From positions 5,394,001-5,458,000 of the forward strand of contig NW_027464602.1 in NCBI RefSeq assembly GCF_043290135.1: 64,000 nucleotides of DNA. The letters are read 5' to 3'. Shown piece by piece: positions 25,287 through 38,700 of the stretch (position 1 is its first letter; the number at the start of each line of letters is the position of its first letter). The notes beneath the pieces are model-generated. The model saw only the letters and a program-made list of their open reading frames with translations, searched no databases and was not told the origin of the DNA. The DNA is from Rhipicephalus microplus. Lineage: Eukaryota > Arthropoda > Arachnida > Ixodida > Ixodidae. The translations under genes were made by a program, and so were the position numbers.

Positions 25287-28200
25287 TGCTCCACTCTCAC
25301 CATCATCAGAACATATCTTCAAAGCTATCAGCCCACAGAAAAAAAAGCGCCCCACCATCACCGGGTGGGCTCGAACTTCCAACCTTTCGGTTAACAGCCG
25401 ATCGCGCTAGCCAACTGCGCCACGGAGACAGTCGTGCTCCACTCTCACCACCATCAGAACATATCTTCAAAGCTATCAGCGCAAAGAAAAAAGCAACACA
25501 CCACTCCAGGGAGGGCTCGAAACTCCAACCTTTCGGTTACCAGCCGATCGCGCTAGCCAATTGCGCCACGGAGACAGTCCTGCTCTACTCTCACCACCAT
25601 CAGCTCATATCTTCAAAGCTATCAGCCCAAAGAAAAAAAAGCGCTATACCACCACCGGGTGGGCTCGAACCTCCGACCTTTTGGTTAACAGCCGATCGCG
25701 CTAGCCAATTGCGCCATGGAGACAGTCCTGCTCCAATCTCACCACCATCAGAACATATCTTCAAAGCTATCAGCACAAAGAAAAAAAAGCGCCGCACCAC
25801 CACCGGGTGGGCTCAAACCTCCAACCTTTCGGTTAACAGCCGATCGCGCTAGCCAACTGCGCCACGGAGACAGTCGTGCTCCACTCTCACCACCATCAGA
25901 ACATATCTTCAAAGCTATCAGCGCAAAGAAAAAAGCAACACACCACTCCCGGGAGGGCTCGAGTCTCCAACCTTTCGGTTAACAGCCGATCGCGCTAGCA
26001 TATTGCGCCACGGAGACAGTCCTGCTCTACTCTCACCACCCTCAGAACATATCTTCAAAGCTATCAGCCCAAAGAAAAAAAAGCGCCGCACCACCGCCGG
26101 GTGGGCTCGAAACTCCAACCTTTCGGTCAACAGGCGATCGCGCTAGCCAATTGCGCCACGGAGACAGTCCTGCTCCACTCTCACCACCATCAGAACATAT
26201 CTTCAAAGCTATCAGTCCAAAGACAAAAAAGCGCCATACCACCACAGGGTGGGCTCGAACCTCCGACCTTTTGGTTAACAGCCGATCGCGCTAGCCAATT
26301 GCGCCACGGAGACAGTCCTGCTCCACTCTCACCACCATCAGAACATATCTTCAAAGCTATCAGCGCAAAGAAAAAAAAGCGCCGCACCACCACTGGGTGG
26401 GCTCGAACCTCTGATTTTTCGGTTAACAGCCGATCATGCTAGCCAATTGCACCACGGAGACAGTCCTGCTCCCTCTCACCACCATCAGAACATATCTTCA
26501 AAGCTATCAGCCCAAAGAAAAAAACCACCGCACCACAACCAGGTGGGCTTGAACCTCCAACCTTTCTGTTAACTGCATTCGCGCTAGCCAATTGCGCCAC
26601 GGAGACAGTCCTGCTCCACTCTCACCACCATCAGAACATATCTTCAAAGCTATCAGCCCACAGAAAAAAAAGCGCCACACCACCACCGGGAGAGCTCGAA
26701 CCTCCAACTTTTCGGGTAACAGCCGATCGCGCTAGCCAATTGCTCCATGGAGACAATCGTTCTCCACTCTCACCACCATCAGAACATATCTTCAAAGCTA
26801 TCAGCGCAAAGAAAAAAAAGCGCCGCACCACCACCGGGTGGGCTCGAACCTCCAACCTTTCGGTTAACAGCCGATCGCGCAAGCCAATTGCGCCACGGAG
26901 ACAGTCCTGCTCCACTCTCACCACCATCAGAACATATCTTCAAAGGTATCAGCCCAAAGAAAAAAAAGCGCCGCACCACCACTGGGTGGGCTCGAACCTC
27001 TGACTTTTCGGTTAACAGCCGATCATGCTAGCCAATTGCACCACGGAGACAGTCCTGCTCCCTCTCACCACCATCAGAACATATCTTCAGAGCTATCAGC
27101 CCAAAGAAAAAAACCACCGCACCACCACCAGGTGGGCTCGAACCTCCAACCTTTCTGTTAACAGCCAATCGCGCTAGCCAATTGCGCCACGGAGACAGTC
27201 CTGCTCCACTCTCACCACCATCAGAACATATCTTCAAAGCTATCAGCACAAAGAAAAAAAAGCGCCGCACCACCACCGGGTGGGCTCAAACCTCCAACCT
27301 TTCGGTTAACAGCCGATCGCGCTAGCCAACTGCGCCACGGAGACAGTCGTGCTCCACTCTCACCACCATCAGAACATATCTTCAAAGCTATCAGCGCAAA
27401 GAAAAATGCAACACACCACTCCCGGGAGGGCTCGAGTCTCCAACCTTTCGGTTAACAGCCGATCGCGCTAGCCAATTGCGCCACGGAGACAGTCCTGCTC
27501 CACTCTCACCACCATCAGAACATATCTTCAAAGCTATCAGTCCAAAGAAAAAAAAGCGCCATACCACCACAGGGTGGGCTCGAACCTCCGACCTTTTGGT
27601 TAACAGCCGATCGCGCTAGCCAATTGCGCCATGGAGACAGTCCTGCTCCACTCTCACCACCATCAGAACATATCTTCAAAGCTATCAGCGCAAAGAAAAA
27701 AAGCGCCGCACCACCACCGGGTGGGCTCGAACCTCCAACTTTTCGGTTAACAGCCGATCACGCTAGCCAATTGCGCCACGAAGACAGTCCTGCTCCGCTC
27801 TCACCACCATCAGAACATATCTTCAAAGCTATCAGCCCACAGAAAAAAAGCGCCGCACAAACACCGGGTAGGCTCGAACCTCCAACTTTTCGGTTAACAG
27901 CCGATCACGCTAGCCAATTGCGCCACGGAGACAGTCCTGCTCCACTCTCACCACCATCAGAACATATCTTCAAAGCTATCAGCCCACAGAAAAAAAAAGC
28001 GCCGCACAACCACCGGGTGGGCTCGAACCTCCAAATTTTCGGTTAACAGCCGACCGCGCTAGCCAATTGCGCCACAGAGACAGTCGTGCTCCACTCTCAC
28101 CACCATCAGAACATATCTTCAAAGCTATCAGCGCAAAGAAAAAAGCAAAACACCACTCCCGGGAGGGCTTGAACCTCCAACTTTTCGGTTAACAGCCGAT

Positions 28201-30436
28201 CGCGCTGGCCAATTGCGCCACGCAGACAGTCCTGCTCCACTCTCACCACCATCAGAACATAATTTCAAAGCTATTACCGCAAAGAAAAAAGCAACACACC
28301 ACTCCCGGGAGGGCTCGAAACTCCAAACTTTCGATTAACAGCCGATCGCGCTAGCCAATTGCGCCACGGAGACAGTCGTGCTCCACTCTCACCACCATCA
28401 GAACATATCTTCAAAGCTATCAGCGCAAAGAAAAAAGCAAAACACCACTCCCGGGACGGCTCGAACCTCCAACTTTTCGGTTAACAGCCGATCGCGCAGG
28501 CCAATTGCGCCACGCAGACAGTCCTGCTCCACTCTCACCCCCATCAGAACATAATTTCAAAGCTATTACCGCAAAGAAAAAAGCAACACACCACTCCCGG
28601 GAGGGCTCGAAACTCCAAACTTTCGATTAACAGCCGATCGCGCTAGCCCATTGCGCCACGGAGGCAGTCTTGCTCCACTCTCACCATCATCAGAACATAT
28701 CTTCAAAGCTATCAGCGCAAAGAAAAAAAAGCGCTGCACCACCACTGGGTGGGCTCGAACCTCTAACCTTTCGGTTAACAGCCGATCGCGCTAGCCCATT
28801 GCGCCACAAAGACAGTCTTGCTCCACTCTCACCACCATCAGAACATAACTTCAAAGCTATCAGCGCAAAGAAAAAAGCAACACACCACTCCCGGGAGGGC
28901 TCGAAACTCCAACCTTTCGGTCAAAAGCCGATCGCGCTAGCTCATTGCGCCACGCAGGCAGTCTTGCTCCACTCTCACCATCATCAGAACATATCTTCAA
29001 AGCTATCAGCCCAAAGAAAAAAAAGCGCCATACCACCACCGGGTGGGCTCGAACCTCCGACCTTTTGGTTAACAGCAGATCGCGCTAGCCAATTGCTCCA
29101 TGGAGACAATCGTGCTCCACTCTCACCACCATCAGAACATATCTTCAAAGCTATCAGCGCAAAGAAAAAAAGCGCCGCACCACCAGCGGGTGGGCTCGAA
29201 CCTCCAACCTTTCGGTTAACAGCCGATCGCGCAAGCCAATTGCGCCACGGAGACAGTCCTGCTCCACTCTCACCACCATCAGTACATATCTTCAAAGGTA
29301 TCAGCCCAAAGAAAAAAGCAACACACCACTCCCGGGAGGGCTCGAAACTCCAACCTTTCGGTCAAAAGCCGATCGCGCTAGCTCATTGCGCCACGCAGGC
29401 AGTCTTGCTCTACTCTCACCATCATCAGAACATATCTTCAAAGCTATCAGCCCAAAGAAAAAAAAGCGCCATACCACCACCGGGTGGGCTCGAACCTCCG
29501 ACCTTTTGGTTAACAGCAGATCGCGCTAGCCAATTGCTCCATGGAGACAATCGTGCTCCACTCTCACCACCATCAGAACATATCTTCAAAGCTATCAGCG
29601 CAAAGAAAAAAAGCGCCGCACCACCACCGGGTGGGCTCGAACCTCCAACCTTTCGGTTAACAGCCGATCACGCAAGCCAATTGCGCCACGGAGACAGTCC
29701 TGCTCCACTCTCACCACCATCAGTACATATCTTCAAAGGTATCAGCCCAAAGAAAAAAAAGCGCCGCACCACCACTGGGTGGGCTCGAACCTCTGACTTT
29801 TCGGTTAACAGCCGATCGCGCTAGCCAATCGCGCCACGGAGACAGTCCTGCTCCTTCTCACCACCATCAGAACATATCTTCAAAGCTATCAGCCCAAAGA
29901 AAAAAACCACCGCACCACCACCGGGTGGGCTCGAACCAAAACCTTTCGGTTCACAGCCGATCGTGCTAGCCAATTGCCCCACGGAGACAGTCGTGCTCCA
30001 CTCTCACCACCATCAGAACATTTCTTCAGAGCTATCACCCCAAAGAAAAAAAAAGTGCCGCACCACCACCGGGTGGGCTCGAACCTCCAACCTTTCGGTT
30101 AACAGCCGATCGCGCTAGCCAATTGCGCCACGAAGACAGTCCTGGTCCACTCTCACCACCATCAGAACATATCTTCAAAGCTATTACCGCAAAGAAAAAA
30201 GCAACACACCACTCCCGGGAGGGCTCAAAACTCCAACCTTTCGGTTAACAGGCGATCGCGCTAGCCCATTGCGCCACGGAGGCAGTCTTGCTCCACTCTC
30301 ACCATCATCAGAACATATCTTCAAAGCTATCAGCCCAAAGAAAAAAAAGCGCCGCACCACCACCGGGTGGGCTCGAACCTCCAACTTTTAGGTTAACAGC
30401 CGATCACGCTAGCCAATTGCGCCACGGAGACAGTCC
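25287..30436. repeat. 5,150-bp higher-order repeat A1 (first half of 10,445-bp copy A)
   Basis: Thirty-five units. Their variant order is repeated with a 5,150-bp shift in A2, and the similarity extends upstream so that the match covers 24158-28941 against 29308-34091. Near 28941 A1 passes straight to a unit with gctagctcattgcg, where A2 carries an additional unit. A1 shares private states with B1 (for example gatcgcgctagcc near 28345 and 38790), where A2 and B2 both have gatcgcgatagcc. Confidence 0.8.
28886..28959 (-). tRNA. tRNA-like unit with anticodon changed to TTT (Lys-type)
   Basis: The anticodon loop is CTTTTGA (plus-strand tcaaaag at 28921-28927; anticodon plus-strand aaa at 28923-28925), so the element would read as Lys-TTT. 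The 5' acceptor is GCCTGCG and the 3' acceptor CGGGAGT, leaving few stable pairs. This class is common: similar units occur near 940, 7455, 18190, 18330, 19950, 20095, 24210, 29360, 34070, 34215, 39365, 39810, 44515, 44660, 46430, 46575, 47010 and 47155. Identity elements outside the anticodon remain those of the Asn unit. Confidence 0.5.
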
Positions 30437-33400
30437 TGCTCCACTCTCACCATCATCAGAACATATCTTCAAAGCTATCAGCCCACAGAAAAAAAAGCGC
30501 CCCACCATCACCGGGTGGGCTCGAACTTCCAACCTTTCGGTTAACAGCCGATCGCGCTAGCCAACTGCGCCACGGAGACAGTCGTGCTCCACTCTCACCA
30601 CCATCAGAACATATCTTCAAAGCTATCAGCGCAAAGAAAAAAGCAACACACCACTCCAGGGAGGGCTCGAAACTCCAACCTTTCGGTTACCAGCCGATCG
30701 CGCTAGCCAATTGCGCCACGGAGACAGTCCTGCTCTACTCTCACCACCATCAGCTCATATCTTCAAAGCTATCAGCCCAAAGAAAAAAAAGCGCTATACC
30801 ACCACCGGGTGGGCTCGAACCTCCGACCTTTTGGTTAACAGCCGATCGCGCTAGCCAATTGCGCCATGGAGACAGTCCTGCTCCAATCTCACCACCATCA
30901 GAACATATCTTCAAAGCTATCAGCACAAAGAAAAAAAAGCGCCGCACCACCACCGGGTGGGCTCAAACCTCCAACCTTTCGGTTAACAGCCGATCGCGCT
31001 AGCCAACTGCGCCACGGAGACAGTCGTGCTCCACTCTCACCACCATCAGAACATATCTTCAAAGCTATCAGCGCAAAGAAAAAAGCAACACACCACTCCC
31101 GGGAGGGCTCGAGTCTCCAACCTTTCGGTTAACAGCCGATCGCGCTAGCATATTGCGCCACGGAGACAGTCCTGCTCTACTCTCACCACCCTCAGAACAT
31201 ATCTTCAAAGCTATCAGCCCAAAGAAAAAAAAGCGCCGCACCACCGCCGGGTGGGCTCGAAACTCCAACCTTTCGGTCAACAGGCGATCGCGCTAGCCAA
31301 TTGCGCCACGGAGACAGTCCTGCTCCACTCTCACCACCATCAGAACATATCTTCAAAGCTATCAGTCCAAAGACAAAAAAGCGCCATACCACCACAGGGT
31401 GGGCTCGAACCTCCGACCTTTTGGTTAACAGCCGATCGCGCTAGCCAATTGCGCCACGGAGACAGTCCTGCTCCACTCTCACCACCATCAGAACATATCT
31501 TCAAAGCTATCAGCGCAAAGAAAAAAAAGCGCCGCACCACCACTGGGTGGGCTCGAACCTCTGATTTTTCGGTTAACAGCCGATCATGCTAGCCAATTGC
31601 ACCACGGAGACAGTCCTGCTCCCTCTCACCACCATCAGAACATATCTTCAAAGCTATCAGCCCAAAGAAAAAAACCACCGCACCACAACCAGGTGGGCTT
31701 GAACCTCCAACCTTTCTGTTAACTGCATTCGCGCTAGCCAATTGCGCCACGGAGACAGTCCTGCTCCACTCTCACCACCATCAGAACATATCTTCAAAGC
31801 TATCAGCCCACAGAAAAAAAAGCGCCACACCACCACCGGGAGAGCTCGAACCTCCAACTTTTCGGGTAACAGCCGATCGCGCTAGCCAATTGCTCCATGG
31901 AGACAATCGTTCTCCACTCTCACCACCATCAGAACATATCTTCAAAGCTATCAGCGCAAAGAAAAAAAAGCGCCGCACCACCACCGGGTGGGCTCGAACC
32001 TCCAACCTTTCGGTTAACAGCCGATCGCGCAAGCCAATTGCGCCACGGAGACAGTCCTGCTCCACTCTCACCACCATCAGAACATATCTTCAAAGGTATC
32101 AGCCCAAAGAAAAAAAAGCGCCGCACCACCACTGGGTGGGCTCGAACCTCTGACTTTTCGGTTAACAGCCGATCATGCTAGCCAATTGCACCACGGAGAC
32201 AGTCCTGCTCCCTCTCACCACCATCAGAACATATCTTCAGAGCTATCAGCCCAAAGAAAAAAACCACCGCACCACCACCAGGTGGGCTCGAACCTCCAAC
32301 CTTTCTGTTAACAGCCAATCGCGCTAGCCAATTGCGCCACGGAGACAGTCCTGCTCCACTCTCACCACCATCAGAACATATCTTCAAAGCTATCAGCACA
32401 AAGAAAAAAAAGCGCCGCACCACCACCGGGTGGGCTCAAACCTCCAACCTTTCGGTTAACAGCCGATCGCGCTAGCCAACTGCGCCACGGAGACAGTCGT
32501 GCTCCACTCTCACCACCATCAGAACATATCTTCAAAGCTATCAGCGCAAAGAAAAATGCAACACACCACTCCCGGGAGGGCTCGAGTCTCCAACCTTTCG
32601 GTTAACAGCCGATCGCGCTAGCCAATTGCGCCACGGAGACAGTCCTGCTCCACTCTCACCACCATCAGAACATATCTTCAAAGCTATCAGTCCAAAGAAA
32701 AAAAAGCGCCATACCACCACAGGGTGGGCTCGAACCTCCGACCTTTTGGTTAACAGCCGATCGCGCTAGCCAATTGCGCCATGGAGACAGTCCTGCTCCA
32801 CTCTCACCACCATCAGAACATATCTTCAAAGCTATCAGCGCAAAGAAAAAAAGCGCCGCACCACCACCGGGTGGGCTCGAACCTCCAACTTTTCGGTTAA
32901 CAGCCGATCACGCTAGCCAATTGCGCCACGAAGACAGTCCTGCTCCGCTCTCACCACCATCAGAACATATCTTCAAAGCTATCAGCCCACAGAAAAAAAG
33001 CGCCGCACAAACACCGGGTAGGCTCGAACCTCCAACTTTTCGGTTAACAGCCGATCACGCTAGCCAATTGCGCCACGGAGACAGTCCTGCTCCACTCTCA
33101 CCACCATCAGAACATATCTTCAAAGCTATCAGCCCACAGAAAAAAAAAGCGCCGCACAACCACCGGGTGGGCTCGAACCTCCAAATTTTCGGTTAACAGC
33201 CGACCGCGCTAGCCAATTGCGCCACAGAGACAGTCGTGCTCCACTCTCACCACCATCAGAACATATCTTCAAAGCTATCAGCGCAAAGAAAAAAGCAAAA
33301 CACCACTCCCGGGAGGGCTTGAACCTCCAACTTTTCGGTTAACAGCCGATCGCGCTGGCCAATTGCGCCACGCAGACAGTCCTGCTCCACTCTCACCACC

Positions 33401-35731
33401 ATCAGAACATAATTTCAAAGCTATTACCGCAAAGAAAAAAGCAACACACCACTCCCGGGAGGGCTCGAAACTCCAAACTTTCGATTAACAGCCGATCGCG
33501 ATAGCCAATTGCGCCACGGAGACAGTCGTGCTCCACTCTCACCACCATCAGAACATATCTTCAAAGCTATCAGCGCAAAGAAAAAAGCAAAACACCACTC
33601 CCGGGACGGCTCGAACCTCCAACTTTTCGGTTAACAGCCGATCGCGCAGGCCAATTGCGCCACGCAGACAGTCCTGCTCCACTCTCACCCCCATCAGAAC
33701 ATAATTTCAAAGCTATTACCGCAAAGAAAAAAGCAACACACCACTCCCGGGAGGGCTCGAAACTCCAAACTTTCGATTAACAGCCGATCGCGCTAGCCCA
33801 TTGCGCCACGGAGGCAGTCTTGCTCCACTCTCACCATCATCAGAACATATCTTCAAAGCTATCAGCGCAAAGAAAAAAAAGCGCTGCACCACCACTGGGT
33901 GGGCTCGAACCTCTAACCTTTCGGTTAACAGCCGATCGCGCTAGCCCATTGCGCCACAAAGACAGTCTTGCTCCACTCTCACCACCATCAGAACATAACT
34001 TCAAAGCTATCAGCGCAAAGAAAAAAGCAACACACCACTCCCGGGAGGGCTCGAAACTCCAACCTTTCGGTCAAAAGCCGATCGCGCTAGCCCATTGCGC
34101 CACAAAGACAGTCTTGCTCCACTCTCACCACCATCAGAACATAACTTCAAAGCTATCAGCACAAAGAAAATAGCAACACACCACTCCCGGGAGGGCTCGA
34201 AACTCCAACCTTTCGGTCAAAAGCCGATCGCGCTAGCTCATTGCGCCACGCAGGCAGTCTTGCTCCACTCTCACCATCATCAGAACATATCTTCAAAGCT
34301 ATCAGCCCAAAGAAAAAAAAGCGCCATACCACCACCGGGTGGGCTCGAACCTCCGACCTTTTGGTTAACAGCAGATCGCGCTAGCCAATTGCTCCATGGA
34401 GACAATCGTGCTCCACTCTCACCACCATCAGAACATATCTTCAAAGCTATCAGCGCAAAGAAAAAAAGCGCCGCACCACCAGCGGGTGGGCTCGAACCTC
34501 CAACCTTTCGGTTAACAGCCGATCGCGCAAGCCAATTGCGCCACGGAGACAGTCCTGCTCCACTCTCACCACCATCAGTACATATCTTCAAAGGTATCAG
34601 CCCAAAGAAAAAAAAGCGCCGCACCACCACTGGGTGGGCTCGAACCTCTGACTTTTCGGTTAACAGCCGATCGCGCTAGCCAATCGCGCCACGGAGACAG
34701 TCCTGCTCCCTCTCACCACCATCAGAACATATCTTCAAAGCTATCAGCCCAAAGAAAAAAAAGTGCCGCACCACCACCGGGTGGGCTCGAACCTCCAACC
34801 TTTCGGTTAACAGCCGATCGCGCTAGCCAATTGCGCCACGAAGACAGTCTTGGTCCACTCTCACCACCATCAGAACATATCTTCAAAGCTATTACCGCAA
34901 AGAAAAAAGCAACACACCACTCCCGGGAGGGCTCAAAACTCCAACCTTTCGGTTAACAGGCGATCGCGCTAGCCCATTGCGCCACGGAGGCAGTCTTGCT
35001 CCACTCTCACCATCATCAGAACATATCTTCAAAGCTATCAGCCCAAAGAAAAAAAAGCGCCATACCACCACAGGGTGGGCTCGAACCTCCGACCTTTCGG
35101 TTAACAGCCGATCACGCTAGCCAATTGCGCCACGAAGACAGTCCTGCTCCGCTCTCACCACCATCAGAACATATCTTCAAAGCTATCAGCCCACAGAAAA
35201 AAAGCGCCGCACAACCACCGGGTAGGCTCGAACCTCCAACTTTTCGGTTAACAGCCGATCACGCTAGCCAATTGCGCCACGGAGACAGTCCTGCTCCACT
35301 CTCACCACCATCAGAACATATCTTCAAAGCTATCAGCCCACAGAAAAAAAAGCGCCGCACAACCACCGGGTGGGCTCGAACCTCCAAATGTTCGGTTAAC
35401 AGCCGACCGCGCTAGCCAATTGCGCCACAGAGACAGTCGTGCTCCACTCTCACCACCATCAGAACATATCTTCAAAGCTATCAGCGCAAAGAAAAAAGCA
35501 AAACACCACTCCCGGGAGGGCTTGAACCTCCAACTTTTCGGTTAACAGCCGATCGCGCTGGCCAATTGCGCCACGCAGACAGTCCTGCTCCACTCTCACC
35601 CCCATCAGAACATAATTTCAAAGCTATTACCGCAAAGAAAAAAGCAACACACCACTCCCGGGAGGGCTCAAAACTCCAAACTTTCGATTAACAGCCGATC
35701 GCGCTAGCCCATTGCGCCACGGAGGCAGTCT
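30437..35731. repeat. 5,295-bp higher-order repeat A2 (second half of 10,445-bp copy A)
   Basis: Homologous to A1 at +5,150 bp up to ~34091, then offset by one extra unit (+5,296). Its last ~1.1 kb (34700-35730) differs from the matching end of A1 and includes units with gcacaaccaccgggtaggc. The block is followed immediately by B1. Confidence 0.8.
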
Positions 35732-38700
35732 TGCTCCACTCTCACCATCATCAGAACATATCTTCAAAGCTATCAGCCCACAGAAAAAAAAGCGCCCCAC
35801 CATCACCGGGTGGGCTCGAACTTCCAACCTTTCGGTTAACAGCCGATCGCGCTAGCCAACTGCGCCACGGAGACAGTCGTGCTCCACTCTCACCACCATC
35901 AGAACATATCTTCAAAGCTATCAGCGCAAAGAAAAAAGCAACACACCACTCCAGGGAGGGCTCGAAACTCCAACCTTTCGGTTACCAGCCGATCGCGCTA
36001 GCCAATTGCGCCACGGAGACAGTCCTGCTCTACTCTCACCACCATCAGCTCATATCTTCAAAGCTATCAGCCCAAAGAAAAAAAAGCGCTATACCACCAC
36101 CGGGTGGGCTCGAACCTCCGACCTTTTGGTTAACAGCCGATCGCGCTAGCCAATTGCGCCATGGAGACAGTCCTGCTCCAATCTCACCACCATCAGAACA
36201 TATCTTCAAAGCTATCAGCACAAAGAAAAAAAAGCGCCGCACCACCACCGGGTGGGCTCAAACCTCCAACCTTTCGGTTAACAGCCGATCGCGCTAGCCA
36301 ACTGCGCCACGGAGACAGTCGTGCTCCACTCTCACCACCATCAGAACATATCTTCAAAGCTATCAGCGCAAAGAAAAAAGCAACACACCACTCCCGGGAG
36401 GGCTCGAGTCTCCAACCTTTCGGTTAACAGCCGATCGCGCTAGCATATTGCGCCACGGAGACAGTCCTGCTCTACTCTCACCACCCTCAGAACATATCTT
36501 CAAAGCTATCAGCCCAAAGAAAAAAAAGCGCCGCACCACCGCCGGGTGGGCTCGAAACTCCAACCTTTCGGTCAACAGGCGATCGCGCTAGCCAATTGCG
36601 CCACGGAGACAGTCCTGCTCCACTCTCACCACCATCAGAACATATCTTCAAAGCTATCAGTCCAAAGACAAAAAAGCGCCATACCACCACAGGGTGGGCT
36701 CGAACCTCCGACCTTTTGGTTAACAGCCGATCGCGCTAGCCAATTGCGCCACGGAGACAGTCCTGCTCCACTCTCACCACCATCAGAACATATCTTCAAA
36801 GCTATCAGCGCAAAGAAAAAAAAGCGCCGCACCACCACTGGGTGGGCTCGAACCTCTGATTTTTCGGTTAACAGCCGATCATGCTAGCCAATTGCACCAC
36901 GGAGACAGTCCTGCTCCCTCTCACCACCATCAGAACATATCTTCAAAGCTATCAGCCCAAAGAAAAAAACCACCGCACCACAACCAGGTGGGCTTGAACC
37001 TCCAACCTTTCTGTTAACTGCATTCGCGCTAGCCAATTGCGCCACGGAGACAGTCCTGCTCCACTCTCACCACCATCAGAACATATCTTCAAAGCTATCA
37101 GCCCACAGAAAAAAAAGCGCCACACCACCACCGGGAGAGCTCGAACCTCCAACTTTTCGGGTAACAGCCGATCGCGCTAGCCAATTGCTCCATGGAGACA
37201 ATCGTTCTCCACTCTCACCACCATCAGAACATATCTTCAAAGCTATCAGCGCAAAGAAAAAAAAGCGCCGCACCACCACCGGGTGGGCTCGAACCTCCAA
37301 CCTTTCGGTTAACAGCCGATCGCGCAAGCCAATTGCGCCACGGAGACAGTCCTGCTCCACTCTCACCACCATCAGAACATATCTTCAAAGGTATCAGCCC
37401 AAAGAAAAAAAAGCGCCGCACCACCACTGGGTGGGCTCGAACCTCTGACTTTTCGGTTAACAGCCGATCATGCTAGCCAATTGCACCACGGAGACAGTCC
37501 TGCTCCCTCTCACCACCATCAGAACATATCTTCAGAGCTATCAGCCCAAAGAAAAAAACCACCGCACCACCACCAGGTGGGCTCGAACCTCCAACCTTTC
37601 TGTTAACAGCCAATCGCGCTAGCCAATTGCGCCACGGAGACAGTCCTGCTCCACTCTCACCACCATCAGAACATATCTTCAAAGCTATCAGCACAAAGAA
37701 AAAAAAGCGCCGCACCACCACCGGGTGGGCTCAAACCTCCAACCTTTCGGTTAACAGCCGATCGCGCTAGCCAACTGCGCCACGGAGACAGTCGTGCTCC
37801 ACTCTCACCACCATCAGAACATATCTTCAAAGCTATCAGCGCAAAGAAAAATGCAACACACCACTCCCGGGAGGGCTCGAGTCTCCAACCTTTCGGTTAA
37901 CAGCCGATCGCGCTAGCCAATTGCGCCACGGAGACAGTCCTGCTCCACTCTCACCACCATCAGAACATATCTTCAAAGCTATCAGTCCAAAGAAAAAAAA
38001 GCGCCATACCACCACAGGGTGGGCTCGAACCTCCGACCTTTTGGTTAACAGCCGATCGCGCTAGCCAATTGCGCCATGGAGACAGTCCTGCTCCACTCTC
38101 ACCACCATCAGAACATATCTTCAAAGCTATCAGCGCAAAGAAAAAAAGCGCCGCACCACCACCGGGTGGGCTCGAACCTCCAACTTTTCGGTTAACAGCC
38201 GATCACGCTAGCCAATTGCGCCACGAAGACAGTCCTGCTCCGCTCTCACCACCATCAGAACATATCTTCAAAGCTATCAGCCCACAGAAAAAAAGCGCCG
38301 CACAAACACCGGGTAGGCTCGAACCTCCAACTTTTCGGTTAACAGCCGATCACGCTAGCCAATTGCGCCACGGAGACAGTCCTGCTCCACTCTCACCACC
38401 ATCAGAACATATCTTCAAAGCTATCAGCCCACAGAAAAAAAAAGCGCCGCACAACCACCGGGTGGGCTCGAACCTCCAAATTTTCGGTTAACAGCCGACC
38501 GCGCTAGCCAATTGCGCCACAGAGACAGTCGTGCTCCACTCTCACCACCATCAGAACATATCTTCAAAGCTATCAGCGCAAAGAAAAAAGCAAAACACCA
38601 CTCCCGGGAGGGCTTGAACCTCCAACTTTTCGGTTAACAGCCGATCGCGCTGGCCAATTGCGCCACGCAGACAGTCCTGCTCCACTCTCACCACCATCAG